The notes: generated by a model not told the origin, from the sequence alone. A stretch of 60,000 nucleotides of DNA from Liolophura sinensis (GCF_032854445.1 NC_088295.1:46737385-46797384); one strand, 5' to 3'; counted from the first letter of the stretch, positions 23,619 through 36,501 are shown. A program made the numbers and translations.

Positions 23619-26600
23619 TGGGTGACACCACTGTACCGAGTGAAATTACCTCACACTATACTGAACACCTGCCTCACAGAATACTTTTCACTTTTTGGAC
23701 CTTTCTGAACAGTAGGCTATATTTTCCCGCCGAACCATACCGTGCTGTGAAAACACTGTATGCCATCATTCCTTATTAAGCTATGTGTAGTGTAAACATT
23801 GTTATCCTTTATTTCCACCATTAAACCTAACGAGTATTGTTATACGCGAAAGCCTAGTAAGACTTTGAACTTACATCACAGCCGGTCATATATTGCTGAC
23901 AGCTGTTGTTTTGTTGTTGTCAGCTGAAAACTGTGTCGTGTTGTTAATGTAGGTAATTTTACACCATCTAGCGAGGTTTGCAATCTCAATACAGGTTTAC
24001 ATTCCTCTTCAAACCAATTACTGTGTACATGGCATATGTTGTCAACAAGTAACAATAACAATTGTATTTTTTTTCTAATTTTGAGGCTAAATAGGTCAAG
24101 TTACATATAATGACCGCTTTTCAACTCTGAGGTATTTGGCGGCCATGTTGCTTCTGGGATCAGCATCCGTGGGCTCAGGCTAAATAATTAAGCATCTATG
24201 CACATATCGTCCATCATTCATATCCATGAGCGTTTCATCTGCATAATTATTGTTAATATAACCATAAATATTCACCACAATCAAATGTTTTGTTTTCATA
24301 GTTCCGTTTTCATCCCACGAGACTTTGATGGCACAGGTCTTTTCGCATCACTGACAAACTCCATTCAGGGTAACTAATACGGTAACATCCTATCAATGTT
24401 AAATACTGAAACCTATGACACATCAAAGAATCTACCATATGAAAGTATTGTTAACCATTAACCCCAAATTAAAATTTCTATACACAGGAAACCCTAGAGA
24501 CTGCCAACGATAACTGCCGTGAAATAAAAAAAGATGATAAATTCATGAACAACGAAATCGTGAGTGTAGTCCTTGTATGCTGTACGAATGAACGATAACT
24601 GTGTTGAAACTTGGTAAAAATGCAGCGAAACCATACTATCTCAGTGTAATGAGACATTGCATTCTGAAAAGTATATGAGCTAATATGACCTTAGTATTCT
24701 GTCATATTTAAAAAATAGTCGTTGGACTAACATAAACAGCCGCTGCTTCCAATAATCCAAGATGGCCGACAAACTGTTAGTGATCTACATACAGTGATGA
24801 CGTAAAGGTTAAAACATTCATTTCAGTCTGACTACACGACTCTTAAATTAAGCAGCCCGGGCCACACCAAGTACTTTCCAGAGATGATGTCATCCTTTAT
24901 ATTTTGCCTTTCGATTTATGAGCAAACGTCCCACGTGGCTGCTATATGTGGGTATAGAAAGCGTTATAAGTACCGTGTAATAAGGTAGGATATATATCAG
25001 TGCTGTGGACCCTGAGGCACAGCTCAGTGGGTTATATAAAAGGTATAGGCTACGGCGAGTTGGTATAAACTAGGCGGCATTTAGATACTGATAGTGCATG
25101 TTACGTGGCGGGATTTATCCCAGCTGGAATGGAGCAGTAGTCATTTGACTTATCTGTCATGGGTTATTATATTCCATACGGCACATGCGCGGTTGTACAC
25201 ATGCCAGGAGACTGTCTCTATAATGCGTCGGTTTAAACCGGTGTTTGATGAAAATTAAACACAAAAATAAATCTGTGTTGATTAACATTCTGGCACATTC
25301 CCAATGGATGGAGTGCTGTGAATCTTAAACATTTGCATGTGTTTTAATCGTACATATTTTGCGAGTGTAGCGCTACATATACTGCTAAATAAAGATAGCT
25401 CAGGGTTCATGGAACGCCTGTCAGTCGTAACTTACCATGGCAAATGCGAGCTGGACGCATCGTTGCGAACACGCCCGTTCTGGTGTTGGCCAATCCGGTG
25501 AATATAATCTCCAGTGCAAAATCTCCAGTGTACGCATAGATTACCAGTTTACCAGTGCACAAAAATATGTCGAGATGCAAATTTCTGAATGACCTATGTA
25601 CAAGACAGTACGTATAATTAAGAAATAATGGCTTCATTCACTACATATACGCTATGACAATTGCAGTAAAAGATGCAGCGTTCATTGTTTTTGCATGCGG
25701 TTCAGAGTTATAATTTAACACCCACGGTTTAAATCCTAATGTACCCTTCTCAACACGCGGATAACTTGTGATACAAATCTGATAAATCATGGTGTTTGTT
25801 TTTTTTTTCAATTAGACGATTCGAACATGAAAATCAAAGGATTCACGGGTCTCACTTTTTAGGTATGGTATATATGTGTGATATATATATATCATAAATA
25901 TCTGCATATATACTTTTATGAACGCCAAGATCACTGTTTTAATCATAAACTCGTTTAACCCGCCTGATCAGCCAATGACAATCGAGAATGACATGATGTA
26001 CGGACAAATAATTTTATAACACGCACTTAACTTATACTATATTTCCTAATAGTTTAATAATATGTAAAACTTAGTTTTGTCTGATTTCGTGGATTCGAAC
26101 ATATTTTCGCGCTTATACTTTGTCCATTTTCAAAACATTTGCCATCTGTGTCTTATCAGCATTTTTGCCGTTCGGTTAACATATATTTTCGTACTGCGAA
26201 TTGGGTTTTGGAATCGAGTCTAAAGTATCGTGTGCAGATGACAGGTGGCATGGGCTAATATCGTGTCTGTCATGTCTGGTGCTTTTAGGTTTAGCCAGAG
26301 AATCGGAACAATAATACGGCAATCTTAGTCTGAAAGCTCTTTTATTTATCTCACGCCCGCGGACAGCTGTATTAGCATCCTCTGTGGCCCACTAGCGAAC
26401 ACACCCATCGCCCCTTGGGGCGGGTATGTTGGACGGCATCCTGTGGGTCATTGTGCCCCGGTCAGTCTGACAGGGGCGACCTACAACCCAGAGGCTATTT
26501 ACAGTGGGTTGAGTCATAGGACTTTTGCTCGACTTTTCCTCCCTGTCTTCCAGTCATGCCCAGGACCTCTCTAACACACAAAGCCTGTCACGTCCTTGTG

Positions 26601-27595
26601 CATCGTCCACTTTCTAAGGTTGCGCTCCATTTTTGCCGTCTTTGTCAGATTCAAGGTTCGTTGACCCTTTCCTATGAGAGTCTCCAACAGCTACATCAAT
26701 TCAGACATTGTTTCCTCCTACCACTTCCCATTGAAACACACTGGTGCTTCATTGACAACATTTTGTTTGAAAGGATTGTATCCACTCGAAATCATCCGGC
26801 AAGTAAACAACCATGAGGTTGTTTGGTGCTAAACTCATGAACTACAATGCATGATGCATGGTATATCACAAGCCCCTCGGGGTTTGAATTATTCACACTA
26901 AATCCTGAAATAAATGAATGTATGTTGTTTTTGTACTGTGATCTGATGAATTGAGAAGTTTTGAATTGTGATGTGACAAAGAAATCAGTTCCTGCAAGAG
27001 GAAAAGCGTTTTATAGAAATCGTTACACGCATGTCAGGCAAAACAACTACGAAACGGTGTTTTCTATGACATTTGTGCACTGATTTCTACATTACATATA
27101 TACGTTTACATCATGCTAAAAGGCAGGCAAATATATATCGTGACAAAACTATTATCCGGGACAGGGTTAAGGTGATGAAATTTATTTGAGATATCATGAA
27201 AATTATCACTTTCAATAATGTTTTAATAATAACTTAAATCACGACAGTCAAAGATTTGGTGCGGAAACCAAACATGAGCCACAGCTCCTTTCGCCATTTA
27301 TCTCTCTGACAAAGTTCCTTATGTAACGCCTCTGTAGAATCAGCGAAAGCTAGCTGTATCGCACATGACACCAGGGGACAAATAGGACTCGCCCTCAGTC
27401 CTGAGTTGGAACACTTATTTTTGCATAATTAGCTGGTTCCATTGCACAAGCTTTTAGACCAATGTGTTTTCCAATCAGACCTTTCATGATCTGTTCATAT
27501 AACTAGCTCAGTTGTATAACTCATTGTATAACTGAGTCAGTTCTTTTCCCAAACTTTTGCCCAGCTCTTCAGTCTTATTAAAACGGTAAATCTGT
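23619..27595. other. No gene recognised; one GC-rich patch
   Basis: 26340-26560 is GC-richer (CGCCCCTTGGGGCGGG near 26410 is a palindrome) and ends with a strong acceptor-like tract, TTTTCCTCCCTGTCTTCCAG (about 26534-26553). The 86-codon frame that follows (26556) matches no family I know. The rest is A/T-rich. Confidence 0.5.
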
Positions 27596-27643
27596 ACGTC
27601 CCATATGTGGGAAGGTCCGTCAGTAACTTGCCAAAGGCCGGAC
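27596..27643 (+). mobile_element. SINE C core fragment
   Basis: CGTCCCATATGTGGGAAGG, then CCGTCAGTAACTTGCCAAAGG, matches the SINE C core on the plus strand. Neither end is present. Confidence 0.5.
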
Positions 27644-29189
27644 CTTTCAACGACATGCACAAAACTGATCTCCAAGTAAAAAACTCATTGAGCATGACGT
27701 TAAGAAGCAATGAAATAAATAGATATAAGAAACTTGTAAATATAACTTCATCAGGAATGAACCAAAGTAGTGTCGTTGTGGCGACACGACCTCCAATAAT
27801 TTTGTCGGTAAAGCCTCCATTTCAATATACATGTTGGCCTAAATACATTGTATAAGTATGCATTAATATCTGTGGGTGTAAAGTCTCCTTTTTTTGATAT
27901 TGCATAATAAATATAAATCGACCGTCACTTTGGCCTATTATCCTTATGGTCATTCATTCTAGGTCATCATACACAATGAAGTCACTTATCAATGGTCTGG
28001 ACAGCGCGGGACGATAAATTTAAGTAACCATGTGATTCAAATGTCATGTTGACCCAGCCAGTTGACTGTCAGTTGTGACGAGTGTTGTGGCGAGTTTTAC
28101 CAACCTGTCTGACATGTACATGCAAACTAACCTTGATAACGCACAATCCTTGAGCTCATGGTCTTACGTCAGGCAAAGCTGTTTTCATCATGACTATGAC
28201 TCACACTGCTCTCTTTATTAACTTAGTAATAAGTTATTATTATTAATATTTTAAATTTGGAATATATAACATGGGCTCAGAGTAAACCAGAGTTGGAGTC
28301 TGAATCTAAACTATATTCTTGACTGCAACACAACATTATATTAAGGGCAACATAATATCCCGTTACACCAAAAAAAGTATTCTACTGGCACACAGAAACA
28401 GTATGTTACATATAATATGACCTATTGTAAGAATGACATGATCTATTCTTCCACCACTCAGTAAACACACAGTATTTTGTCAATTTAACGCCCAGTTATA
28501 AATTAAAAAGCCCATCAAATATCAAATATGCGCCACATCATATAAGATTGCAGATTATAATACGGAGGAATATAATATAATAATATAATAGCTCGGTACA
28601 AATAACAAGATGCGTCTGGCAGTTGAAACCTTACAGTATACACTGAACCAGGTATCAGCTGTAGCCAATCAGAGAATAGTTCTACATTGTTGCGTGGCAA
28701 CTATAAGTCCATCGGGGGGGAAAAGTAAGATCAAATGGAAACGTATATCCAACAAAAGAAAACGGTCCACCTGACAGATTGCCTGTTAAGCAGGCATAGG
28801 GCCTTACACTAAATCCAGGTTATTTTATTGATTATTATAAAGTTGTTTGTTTCAGGTGTAGCTTATATATAATGAAGACCTATACGTGTATATCGGTCAT
28901 AAAGAACAATAGCTTGAATGGCTTCCAATCCTGGAAGTGACAAATGTTGTGATCAGACCACATTGCATGATCATCGATGCTGAAGTCTTAAAGCTTAGTC
29001 ATGTGGCAAGACATTAGTAATATGTGTCCATGTTTTTTTTATATGTTTTTGATACAAGTTTGTCGAGAACTGTTGCGTTTTACTTTTCAACCCACATCTT
29101 TGTTTTGCTATGCACATGCACAACTGACCTATAATGGGATCTGAGCTTCAAATCCAACATTCCTACACAGACCGTCAGCCGTAAAATGG
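27644..29189. other. No gene recognised
   Basis: A/T-rich sequence. The overlapping frames at 27607-27855 and 27647-27832 are unsupported. Confidence 0.55.
28362..28485. mobile_element. Possible MITE F relative, weak
   Basis: TTACACCAAAAAAAGTATTC resembles the left end, and CAGTAAACACACAGTATTTTG lies further in. No matching right end is visible. Confidence 0.25.
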
Positions 29190-29318
29190 CCAAGTTCAAC
29201 AGATTCTATCAGACTAACAGGGTATTACGTGAATATGACAGAATATTGTGACAGAATATAATATAATAACAAAATACATTTTAACATCACTCAGACAACA
29301 GATTATTTTTTTGGGAAA
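29190..29318. mobile_element. MITE F, right half
   Basis: ATCAGACTAACAGGGTATTACG, GACAGAATATTGTGACAG and CATCACTCAGACAACAG, then ATTATTTTTTTGGG, matches the right half of MITE F. The left half is missing. Confidence 0.6.
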
Positions 29319-29367
29319 GCTTCCTCTTTAGATGATCTGCAGTTATGGCATGATCATTATTTTGTAT

Positions 29368-29405
29368 CAATATAGCGTAAAACACCAATCAAAAAAATAA
29401 ATAAT
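29368..29405 (+). mobile_element. SINE A micro-insertion: 38 bp, tail only
   Basis: The insert is the tail AGCGTAAAACACCAATC plus an A/T-rich end, preceded by about six bases (CAATAT) of uncertain origin. Perfect 12-bp duplications ATTATTTTGTAT flank it (29356-29367 and 29406-29417). It is the second tail-only insertion of this family in the window. Confidence 0.75.
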
Positions 29406-29962
29406 ATTATTTTGTATAGAACAATTTGCAATTTTACTCATTTACCTAATAAACCACCTTTGGCAAAAATATGTGGCATGCCAATCCCAAAAAATATCAA
29501 AAATGCGAATAAAATCATAGCATTTGATGCAACATTCCTAATTAACAACAGGATATATCATGACACGAAAGTTTTGATTTTGATCAGAAAAATACACGGT
29601 ATTCTTCTCGATGTGAAAAAAAAGAGTGCAGGTCTTTATATTCTTGAATGAAAACACAGATCTGCGTGCTAATGTAACACTATGATGGACTGACAAGCAA
29701 ACGTTAGGAAATATAATTAGGAAATAAAGGTATATATGTCACTGATTCACGCGTGAAAGGCACGCGTGATTTAGTAACACTACTTTGTTTTGAAGTATTT
29801 CATTTAATCTTTTTTTTCCAAAGGAAGTAGGCTACATATCATTTTGATAAACTAGAGTTTAATTAGGCCTCATTGCCATAGTGGCCAGACTGGGACGTGG
29901 TAGATGTCGGCAATCTCAGTGCGATATCTGTAGAGATACATTTTGCACATCGAATACAATAA

Positions 29963-29987
29963 CGTTAAACACCAAGCACTCACTCAC
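29963..29987 (+). mobile_element. SINE B micro-insertion: 25 bp of tail only
   Basis: The insert is just CGTTAAACACCAAG plus CACTCACTCAC, the extreme 3' end of SINE B. Perfect 13-bp duplications TCGAATACAATAA flank it (29950-29962 and 29988-30000). It shows that tail-only insertion also happens in this second family. Confidence 0.8.
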
Positions 29988-31989
29988 TCGAATACAATAA
30001 ACCACGGCAAGGCATAATACAAGAGTTCTTCTGTAATCGCATACAGACATCCAGTTTTCTTTCGACGAATTAACTACGGGTGTAACGTGTAAACGTATAA
30101 ATTTTTATCCCATTCACAAAATAATCTTTAGATGCACCTGCGCAACCCGCGGGAAGTCTAGACATTATTGCTTTACGCACGAGGAGATAACTGTAAAGCA
30201 TGGTTTAATGGGAATATGATGATTTATCAAACTTTGAGCACTACAGCGTGACTTTCATAGCATTTACCATACGAAACTATAGGGCATAGTGTGACATGTA
30301 AGTCATTACACTGAATAGTATGTTCGCCTTGTAGGTCTATGTAGACAATATAGTGTATATTTACAATAAAATTGGATGCCACAGTCAGTAGTCTCTCACA
30401 TCGTAAATGGTCAAGTTCCACTTCCAAAAACAATTCCTAAATCATACTGTTTCGTAGCTTATAGTGTCATAAAGCGACCTACTTTATGTGTGCAGAGTTG
30501 GGACGATAGGAAAAACTGACTAACGAATTTTGGAGAAAGTAGTCCCGCATATGCTTATAAAATAATTAAAACAATACGCCTGGGTATTTCAAAGAAAAAC
30601 TGCTAATGCATTTAACTAAGCCTGGACAAAGCGTTTTGAGGCACAAACTACAATTTTTATTCGTGAATCTAGACGTCGAGAACATACGTGTTGGCGTATC
30701 TGTGGCAGTGCGTTATTTTATATTGCGTGATCTTGCGTTGTCTCATTAAGCGAGTGTAAAGTTCAGACTGTTTGTTGAATATCACGCACTGAACACAGTC
30801 GTCTGTCTGTATTTTAGTCGTCACTTTCACTGTCTAATTTATTCTGTTCACGATCTCGAGAGAGTTCAAGTCAATGGTCAGTAAACAGGTCAGGTCTAAA
30901 TATATATACCTTAGCTAGGCTTTCACTCTGGGTCATTAAAATAGTCCTCTGTGGTCATCTCGCCCACCTGTATTCCTGCAGCGGCACAATGTTCGTGACA
31001 TGGGCACAAAGCTTTAATGACACCACGGCGCGTATAAAAAAGACAGAAAAATCATACACCCGGTAACTGTTGGGTTTTTAGTAGCGCCATTGAGTGATAA
31101 ATATATCCCCATTGTTGCATCGGTTTTAATTGGCTACGAATGGACAGTATGACAATCTGAAAGCAAATTATACCTAAGGGGAATCGAGATTTTATTCTGC
31201 AGTAAGAGAAGAGCTAATCAACAAAACGCGGGGCATCGTGTAAGACAATAATGCACTGAAGACAACAGAGGATGATCATTTCAGAAGAAAATATGGCTGA
31301 ATTTCTGCTTTCCAGGTTGCATTGAAATACTGCTTTACATAGTCAGGACCTTGCCAAACGTAATTACGTGCGCTAGGAATGTAATTCTCCACAGATTTCA
31401 CTTCTAGCATCCCGTAAATTCAATACATTTATATGACCACTGGAGCAGTCAGCTTCTGGCTATCGTAGCGCAGTTTGCAGAGTCAATACCAGGGTTTTCT
31501 TGATGGAAATTTTCTCTTTATGAGTCTCCCAAGGTCAAGCGATATTACACCAGTATATAATGGGTTAACGGTCTGTAGGCCACCTGTAGCTTTACCGTTA
31601 ACATAATGGCGTTTCCAAGACCATGCCACCAGTAGATTTACCGTTAACATCATAACGTTTCCAATATATAGCCTGTAGAGATTTTATTTCCTTGGCAACG
31701 AACAATCAACTGTAGATAACACCATTTGCAGTAAAAAGTAGCACTCTTGTATCGACAAACCCTGTTTTTTGTATAGTACCTCGGAGCCATGGATGGATCT
31801 TTGCCTTATAGACTAAACTAGGGCTGTAGTGGTGAGGATATTGCTTGTCTTTTGCTTGGCCTCTAGTCCGGCCACAAACCTATGACTTTTAGCTACGTAA
31901 TCTTTCCTCTGTCCTCCACTGCCGCTCAGATGTGTAGTTCTGATAATGACTGCCTCGAAAAATGTTAGCTTTCGGGGACGTCATTTCCC

Positions 31990-32075
31990 GGGGGTGTTAT
32001 ATCTGGTGTCTTCGGCTTGGCGTTACAGTGCCGTCACTGAGATCGTCCTACGACGTTGTGATATGACAGAAATAA
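31990..32075 (+). mobile_element. Possible SINE B-like fragment
   Basis: TATCTGGTGTCTTCGGCTTGG resembles the SINE B body, and GACGTTGTGATATGACAG resembles part of its 3' block. The resemblance is short and the fragment may be a different family. Confidence 0.3.
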
Positions 32076-32714
32076 CAATGACTTGGTGGTTATCATCCCC
32101 CCCCCCTTCCTTAAAGACAAACAAATATTACCATTAGCAAAATATATAAAGCTTCAAATACTCAGTCTCCATACATATCATAAACACTGGATTCACTATT
32201 CCGTGATGTATAATCAAGGCAAGTTTTACATTACTAGACACCTTGCCACAAAGAGTTTTGCAAACATTTTATGTTATTAATCGAATTCACATCTCAATGT
32301 TCTAGTGTAGAATTAAGCGCTTCAGAAGTCTGCGATGGGCTGTGTGTAAATGAGGGAATTACACAATGTATGCAGTCATTAAAGTGAGCATTACAACCAT
32401 CATATGATTAAACACTTTAAAAAAAGTACTAGCGTATGTAGATCATTAAGGAATTAATATCATCACGGAGACACGCCGCGTATTAAAATGCGTGGAGTGC
32501 CGATATTATTTCCCCAGTGCCCTGAACTCGTGTGTCAGTAATAAGCAATATATTTTGAAGCAACCATATTGCGATATTGTGGAGGAAGGTCTTCAGTGTA
32601 GACTCAGTTATGAGAGACTAAATTACAGGAATAAGAACTGTTTGCCACCTGCTGGCTTAACGCTATTGTTATACAATCCACCGAGCCTCGGATACATGAA
32701 CTGCATATAAATAA

Positions 32715-32717
<3 letters not shown>

Positions 32718-32785
<68 letters not shown>
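32718..32785. repeat. (TA)n microsatellite
   Basis: A pure TA dinucleotide tract of about 68 bp. Confidence 0.9.
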
Positions 32786-32787
<2 letters not shown>

Positions 32788-33380
32788 CTGTAAGCCTCTG
32801 CGTCTTATTTCCACTTAGCTTAGCTTTGTTAGCACGTAATCATCTGTAGTAGCGAGGCATCCTCTGAAGTCTTGATGTATCGTCTGTATACATAAGCTTC
32901 CACGCGTCGCGGCAGGCATGTGTATAGTTACAGCTCACTGCGATGTCCATCTCAGCGGTCATTTCGGGTCAGCGGTATCCGCTGGATAGACCAAGCTGGC
33001 TTTACAAGCTTGGGGGAGCTTCTAGCGATGACCTCCAACGCCCTGGCTCAGAATCAGAGCAGCGGAATCAGTCGTCAATGATGAAACTAGGTCGGCCAGC
33101 TCGCCGTGAGGGCAGGGCGGACAGCGATCCCCGAGTTCTCTAGGAGCTTCTGAGGTGGGAAACACTGTATTGCGGAAAATTCCTGGAAAACCTGACTATC
33201 TTTCTTCACAGGGGTGAAAACGAATTAACTCTGAGGCAAGTCTCGGTAGTCAGCCGAATTCGTCCGGGTATTTGTCTCAAAACATCGCGAGTTAAACGGG
33301 CATTCGTATGCAATACAAAACAGACAGCCGATAAAAGTAGACGATCTCTGGAACCGCTGTGCTAGTCAGGCTCAATTTGA

Positions 33381-33683
33381 CGAATAGGCCGAGTGGTTAA
33401 GAATGACTCAAACCCTGCCTTGGACAGAGAATTTGTCAATTTTCCCGTTCTTACCATTCGACGGCGCTCGTATGGCCGTTTGTGCTGTCTAACGTTTGTT
33501 TAAGGCCGCTGGTCTTTCACCAATATGATGTGTTGGGGATGAATGTCACACGTGGAAAGGGTTATGAGTAACATGCCAAAGTTTGGTGAATTTACCCAGA
33601 AATTCTGACTTTCTCCACCAATAAAATTTAGCTCCGCTCTTGAGAATGGCGTTAAAAAGAAACCAAGCAATCAATCAGTCCAG
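33381..33683 (+). mobile_element. SINE C, full length, Leu/Ser-like tRNA head
   Basis: The head GAATAGGCCGAGTGGTTAAG has an A box typical of tRNA-Leu/Ser. The body leads to ACGTGGAAAGGGTTATGAG, AACATGCCAAAGTTTGG and a 3' end CTCTTGAGAATGGCGTTAAA. It is the only plus-strand copy in the window with a recognisable head. Confidence 0.65.
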
Positions 33684-34349
33684 CTGAGGTAAAAATTGAC
33701 GTTGACAGAACATACTTTTAAGTTCAGAACTTGGACTGCCATAACATGATCATAATCGTCGCTTTATTTCACATTTAATTTTTTTTGTATCTCTATATTT
33801 ATTTTGGCACTTTCAGTCCTAACTCCTACATTTTCAAATTCTGCTACACGGAATCGAAACTCGTAATAAAAGACGAGCAGATATAAATGGGCTTTGGTGT
33901 TTTCTCCTATCTTTACGTCGATTAAAAGGCAACGGGGATATCATCTCAACCGCTCGACCTGTTCGACGCTCCTTTTCAGTTGCGTATATGCTTTAGGCTG
34001 GAGCGAAGAAGAGATTGGCGCTTTGGATCTTCCATACTAACAGAACCGCATCGATCGAGATTGAAGGTATTCCGCTCACGTACTGTACAATGTTGATGAA
34101 GGTGACAACTGTGACTGTAAACTACACGTTATATTGACCGTCCGTCGTGTAATAGTCAACTTCGTTAAAATAGGACGCCTCGGTATACGGTTACCAGACT
34201 TGAAATCAGACTCTGCGAAGTACAGCCACGTACGAAATAAACAGTATCGATTAAATATGACATAGGCTTTGGAGGGTATCACATTGCTTCAAGACTTCCC
34301 GTGGGCATGTAATTCCCACGCAATGAAATTCTAAATAAATCGGAGGAAT

Positions 34350-34427
34350 GGGGTGTAGCTCAGAAAATAATTGACGTGCAATCTATTAAAAACAGGGTAA
34401 ACCAGGCGCGAGTTCAATTCCGGCTTT
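34350..34427 (+). pseudogene. tRNA-like relic (pseudo-tRNA or SINE head)
   Basis: GGGGTGTAGCTCAG resembles the start of tRNA-Ala, and 55-65 bases later GAGTTCAATTCCGGC resembles a T arm with B box. The ends (GGGGTGT and CTTTGGGG) do not pair and the spacing is wrong for a tRNA, so it is not functional. A SINE A fragment follows directly. Confidence 0.4.
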
Positions 34428-34495
34428 GGGGTCCTCCGTGACTCAGTTGGTTCAAATCCATCTCACGCTGGCTTCCTCTACGGTCGCACGTGGGA
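34428..34495 (+). mobile_element. SINE A fragment, head fused to core
   Basis: GGTCCTCCGTGACTCAGTTGG (head) passes directly into GTTCAAATCCATCTCACGCTG (B box) and CTTCCTCTACGGTCGCACGTG (core start). The 45 or so bases between A and B box are deleted. The copy stops abruptly after GTGGGAATGACC. Confidence 0.65.
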
Positions 34496-35789
34496 ATGAC
34501 CTCAAAATAACAAATTTCGTAAATTTAGAGGTTTTATTCATTTACAGTCTCATACGCCGTTCAGTTATTAAAAAAAGAGAGCTGCTTTTTGCCAAACGGT
34601 TGTGCATGGTGACTTCCATACTGCAAAATTCACCACCAATCGCGAAGTGAACTTCCCTAGGCCAGCGCTTAACACCCAGGCTTTAGACTGATGGCGTCTA
34701 ATAAATTCTATGAAACAAATTTTTTTACCTCATTTTGTTTATGACATGCATGGTGCTACTGCGGACCTGGTTTACTTGATATGTTTCAAGCATTTGCACG
34801 GATAGTAGTTACAATAAAAGCCTATAGCTTAGATAAATTGAAAACAGGCCGGATATCACTGGTTACGTATGACCATTTCCCAACCATCACACTATCTCGC
34901 TATACTCTGCATGGTTTTACTCTCCATGCTGTAGTCTTCTCTTTTCTATACGTTTTCGATTCAGTCAGCTTCTTCAATTATATACCGAGCCGTCATTACT
35001 AAATGTCTTTCTTATTTCTACCTTGATAGAAAGATACACACATGCCTACAATACACGTATATATGTCCTTGGTTAGACTGGCCATGAACTGAGTGTATAC
35101 TGATGTGTCTAGAATTTGGGGTTAAAATTAGACACTATATACTTAGAAAGTTATCTACGAATTACGACCCAAGGCGCTATATCCGCCAAGAGCAAAATAG
35201 CCCCCTCAGTCGACAACTCCCACTTCGCAAGGATGTTTAATCACAACCTGTAAAAATGTTTACTTATTTACATAGTTTCTAAATCTGTCAGGTTGACCGA
35301 TATCTTGTGTTTAATGAACTGTCATGAAGAATACATGAACACACAAGTCTCCCAGAGACTGGGTGCTTTTAAATATGACGCTAGCCATGTGCAAAACCGA
35401 GATATGCCAACATCAATTGGGTCAAGCAAATGAATTAGAAACTTTTCGCTTGCGTTCGCCATTTCCCTACAAACTCGGGAAAATGTGTCCATCAACAAGT
35501 TAAGAAAGTGTTGCAATAAAAGTATAATTCTGTTTAAATATTCGCTATATGGTCGTATCTCATTTTAACTAATTTATCGGCTGGAACTCCATGGTCAAAT
35601 TTCAACTTCCGGTCGTCTTTGCATTATAAAATTACTTCATTCCTGTTTCACTATACAGTTCGTTGTATATCTAATGTAGGCCTAACATAGTCATGTCTCG
35701 TGAAAGTATTTGAAAACAGCGTCTGAAGTTTTGGGGCAACATTGTAAAGATAACCTGCATGGTTACTGTGGGCAGTTTTAACTGTGGTG
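34496..35789. other. No gene recognised
   Basis: A/T-rich unique sequence. Frames of 64-74 codons look random. One TAGGCCTA palindrome (35677). Confidence 0.6.
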
Positions 35790-35801
35790 TCTTACATAGT
35801 G

Positions 35802-36075
35802 ACTAGGGGCCTAAGTGGCTCAGTCAGTTAGCGCGCTAGCGCAGCGTAATGACCCAGGAGCCTCCCACCAATGCGGTCGCTGTGAGTTCAAGTCCAGCTC
35901 ATGCTGGCTTCCTCTCCGGCCGTAAGTGGGAAGGTCTGTCAGCAACCCGCGGATGGTCGTGGGTTTCCCCCGGGCTCTGCCCGGTTTCCACCCACCATAA
36001 TGCTGGCCGCCGTCGTAGAAGTGAAATATTCTTGAGTACGGCGTAAAACACCAATCAAAAAAAAAAAGAAAAAAA
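35802..36075 (+). mobile_element. SINE A, full length, with 12-bp target duplication
   Basis: Best-preserved copy of the main SINE. The tRNA-like head has an A box (TGGCTCAGTCAGTTAGCGC, about 35817) and a B box (GTTCAAGTCC, about 35886). Then come a conserved core (CTTCCTCTCCGGCCG, GGTTTCCCCCGGGCTCTGCCCGG, CCATAATGCTGGCCGCCGTCG), the tail motif GAGTACGGCGTAAAACACCAATCA, and an A-rich end. It is flanked by perfect 12-bp duplications TCTTACATAGTG (35790-35801 and 36076-36087). Structure and duplications indicate pol III transcription and LINE-mediated insertion. It resembles mollusc tRNA-derived core SINEs, possibly MetaSINE (recalled, not checked). Confidence 0.9.
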
Positions 36076-36409
36076 TCTTACATAGTGTCACACATGGTGT
36101 TAAATGTCATAGCGTTTAAGTGAGGTAACACCCTATACAAACGCCCATATGGCGTTAAGATTATACCTCAAATGCATTAAATAGACACCTGCTGATAATA
36201 TAGAAAATACACGTTTATTTGGCGATGGGATTGATATCTACCCAACCCACAACAAAGATAGAAGTAATCCGGTCCAATATGACGCGTGTTTCACAATAAC
36301 TGAATAGTCAGTGACAATGTGTATTTTCATGTTCAAGATGAACGGGAAATGTTCACATGTGGAATTCATCACCGCCACGCATTATCACGAATCTGCTGGG
36401 TCACAAAGC

Positions 36410-36412
36410 GCA

Positions 36413-36498
<86 letters not shown>

Positions 36499-36501
36499 TG
36501 C
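36410..36501. repeat. Perfect 92-bp palindrome: (AT)40 with GC-rich caps
   Basis: An (AT)40 tract (36416-36495) is bounded by GCAGGC on the left and GCCTGC on the right, giving perfect two-fold symmetry over 92 bases. Frames reading IYIYIY on both strands are trivial. Confidence 0.85.

Larger units (their letters stand above)
30001..33380. other. No gene recognised; CpG-rich patch near 32940-33140
   Basis: Mostly A/T-rich. A 66-codon plus frame lies in the CpG-rich patch 32943-33143, rich in Arg, Ser and Gly, with no recognised motif. AAGACCATGCCACC/AATATATAG-type duplicated text around 31580-31680 (two copies of GATTTACCGTTAACATAATGGCG-like sequence) is a small local duplication. Confidence 0.5.
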
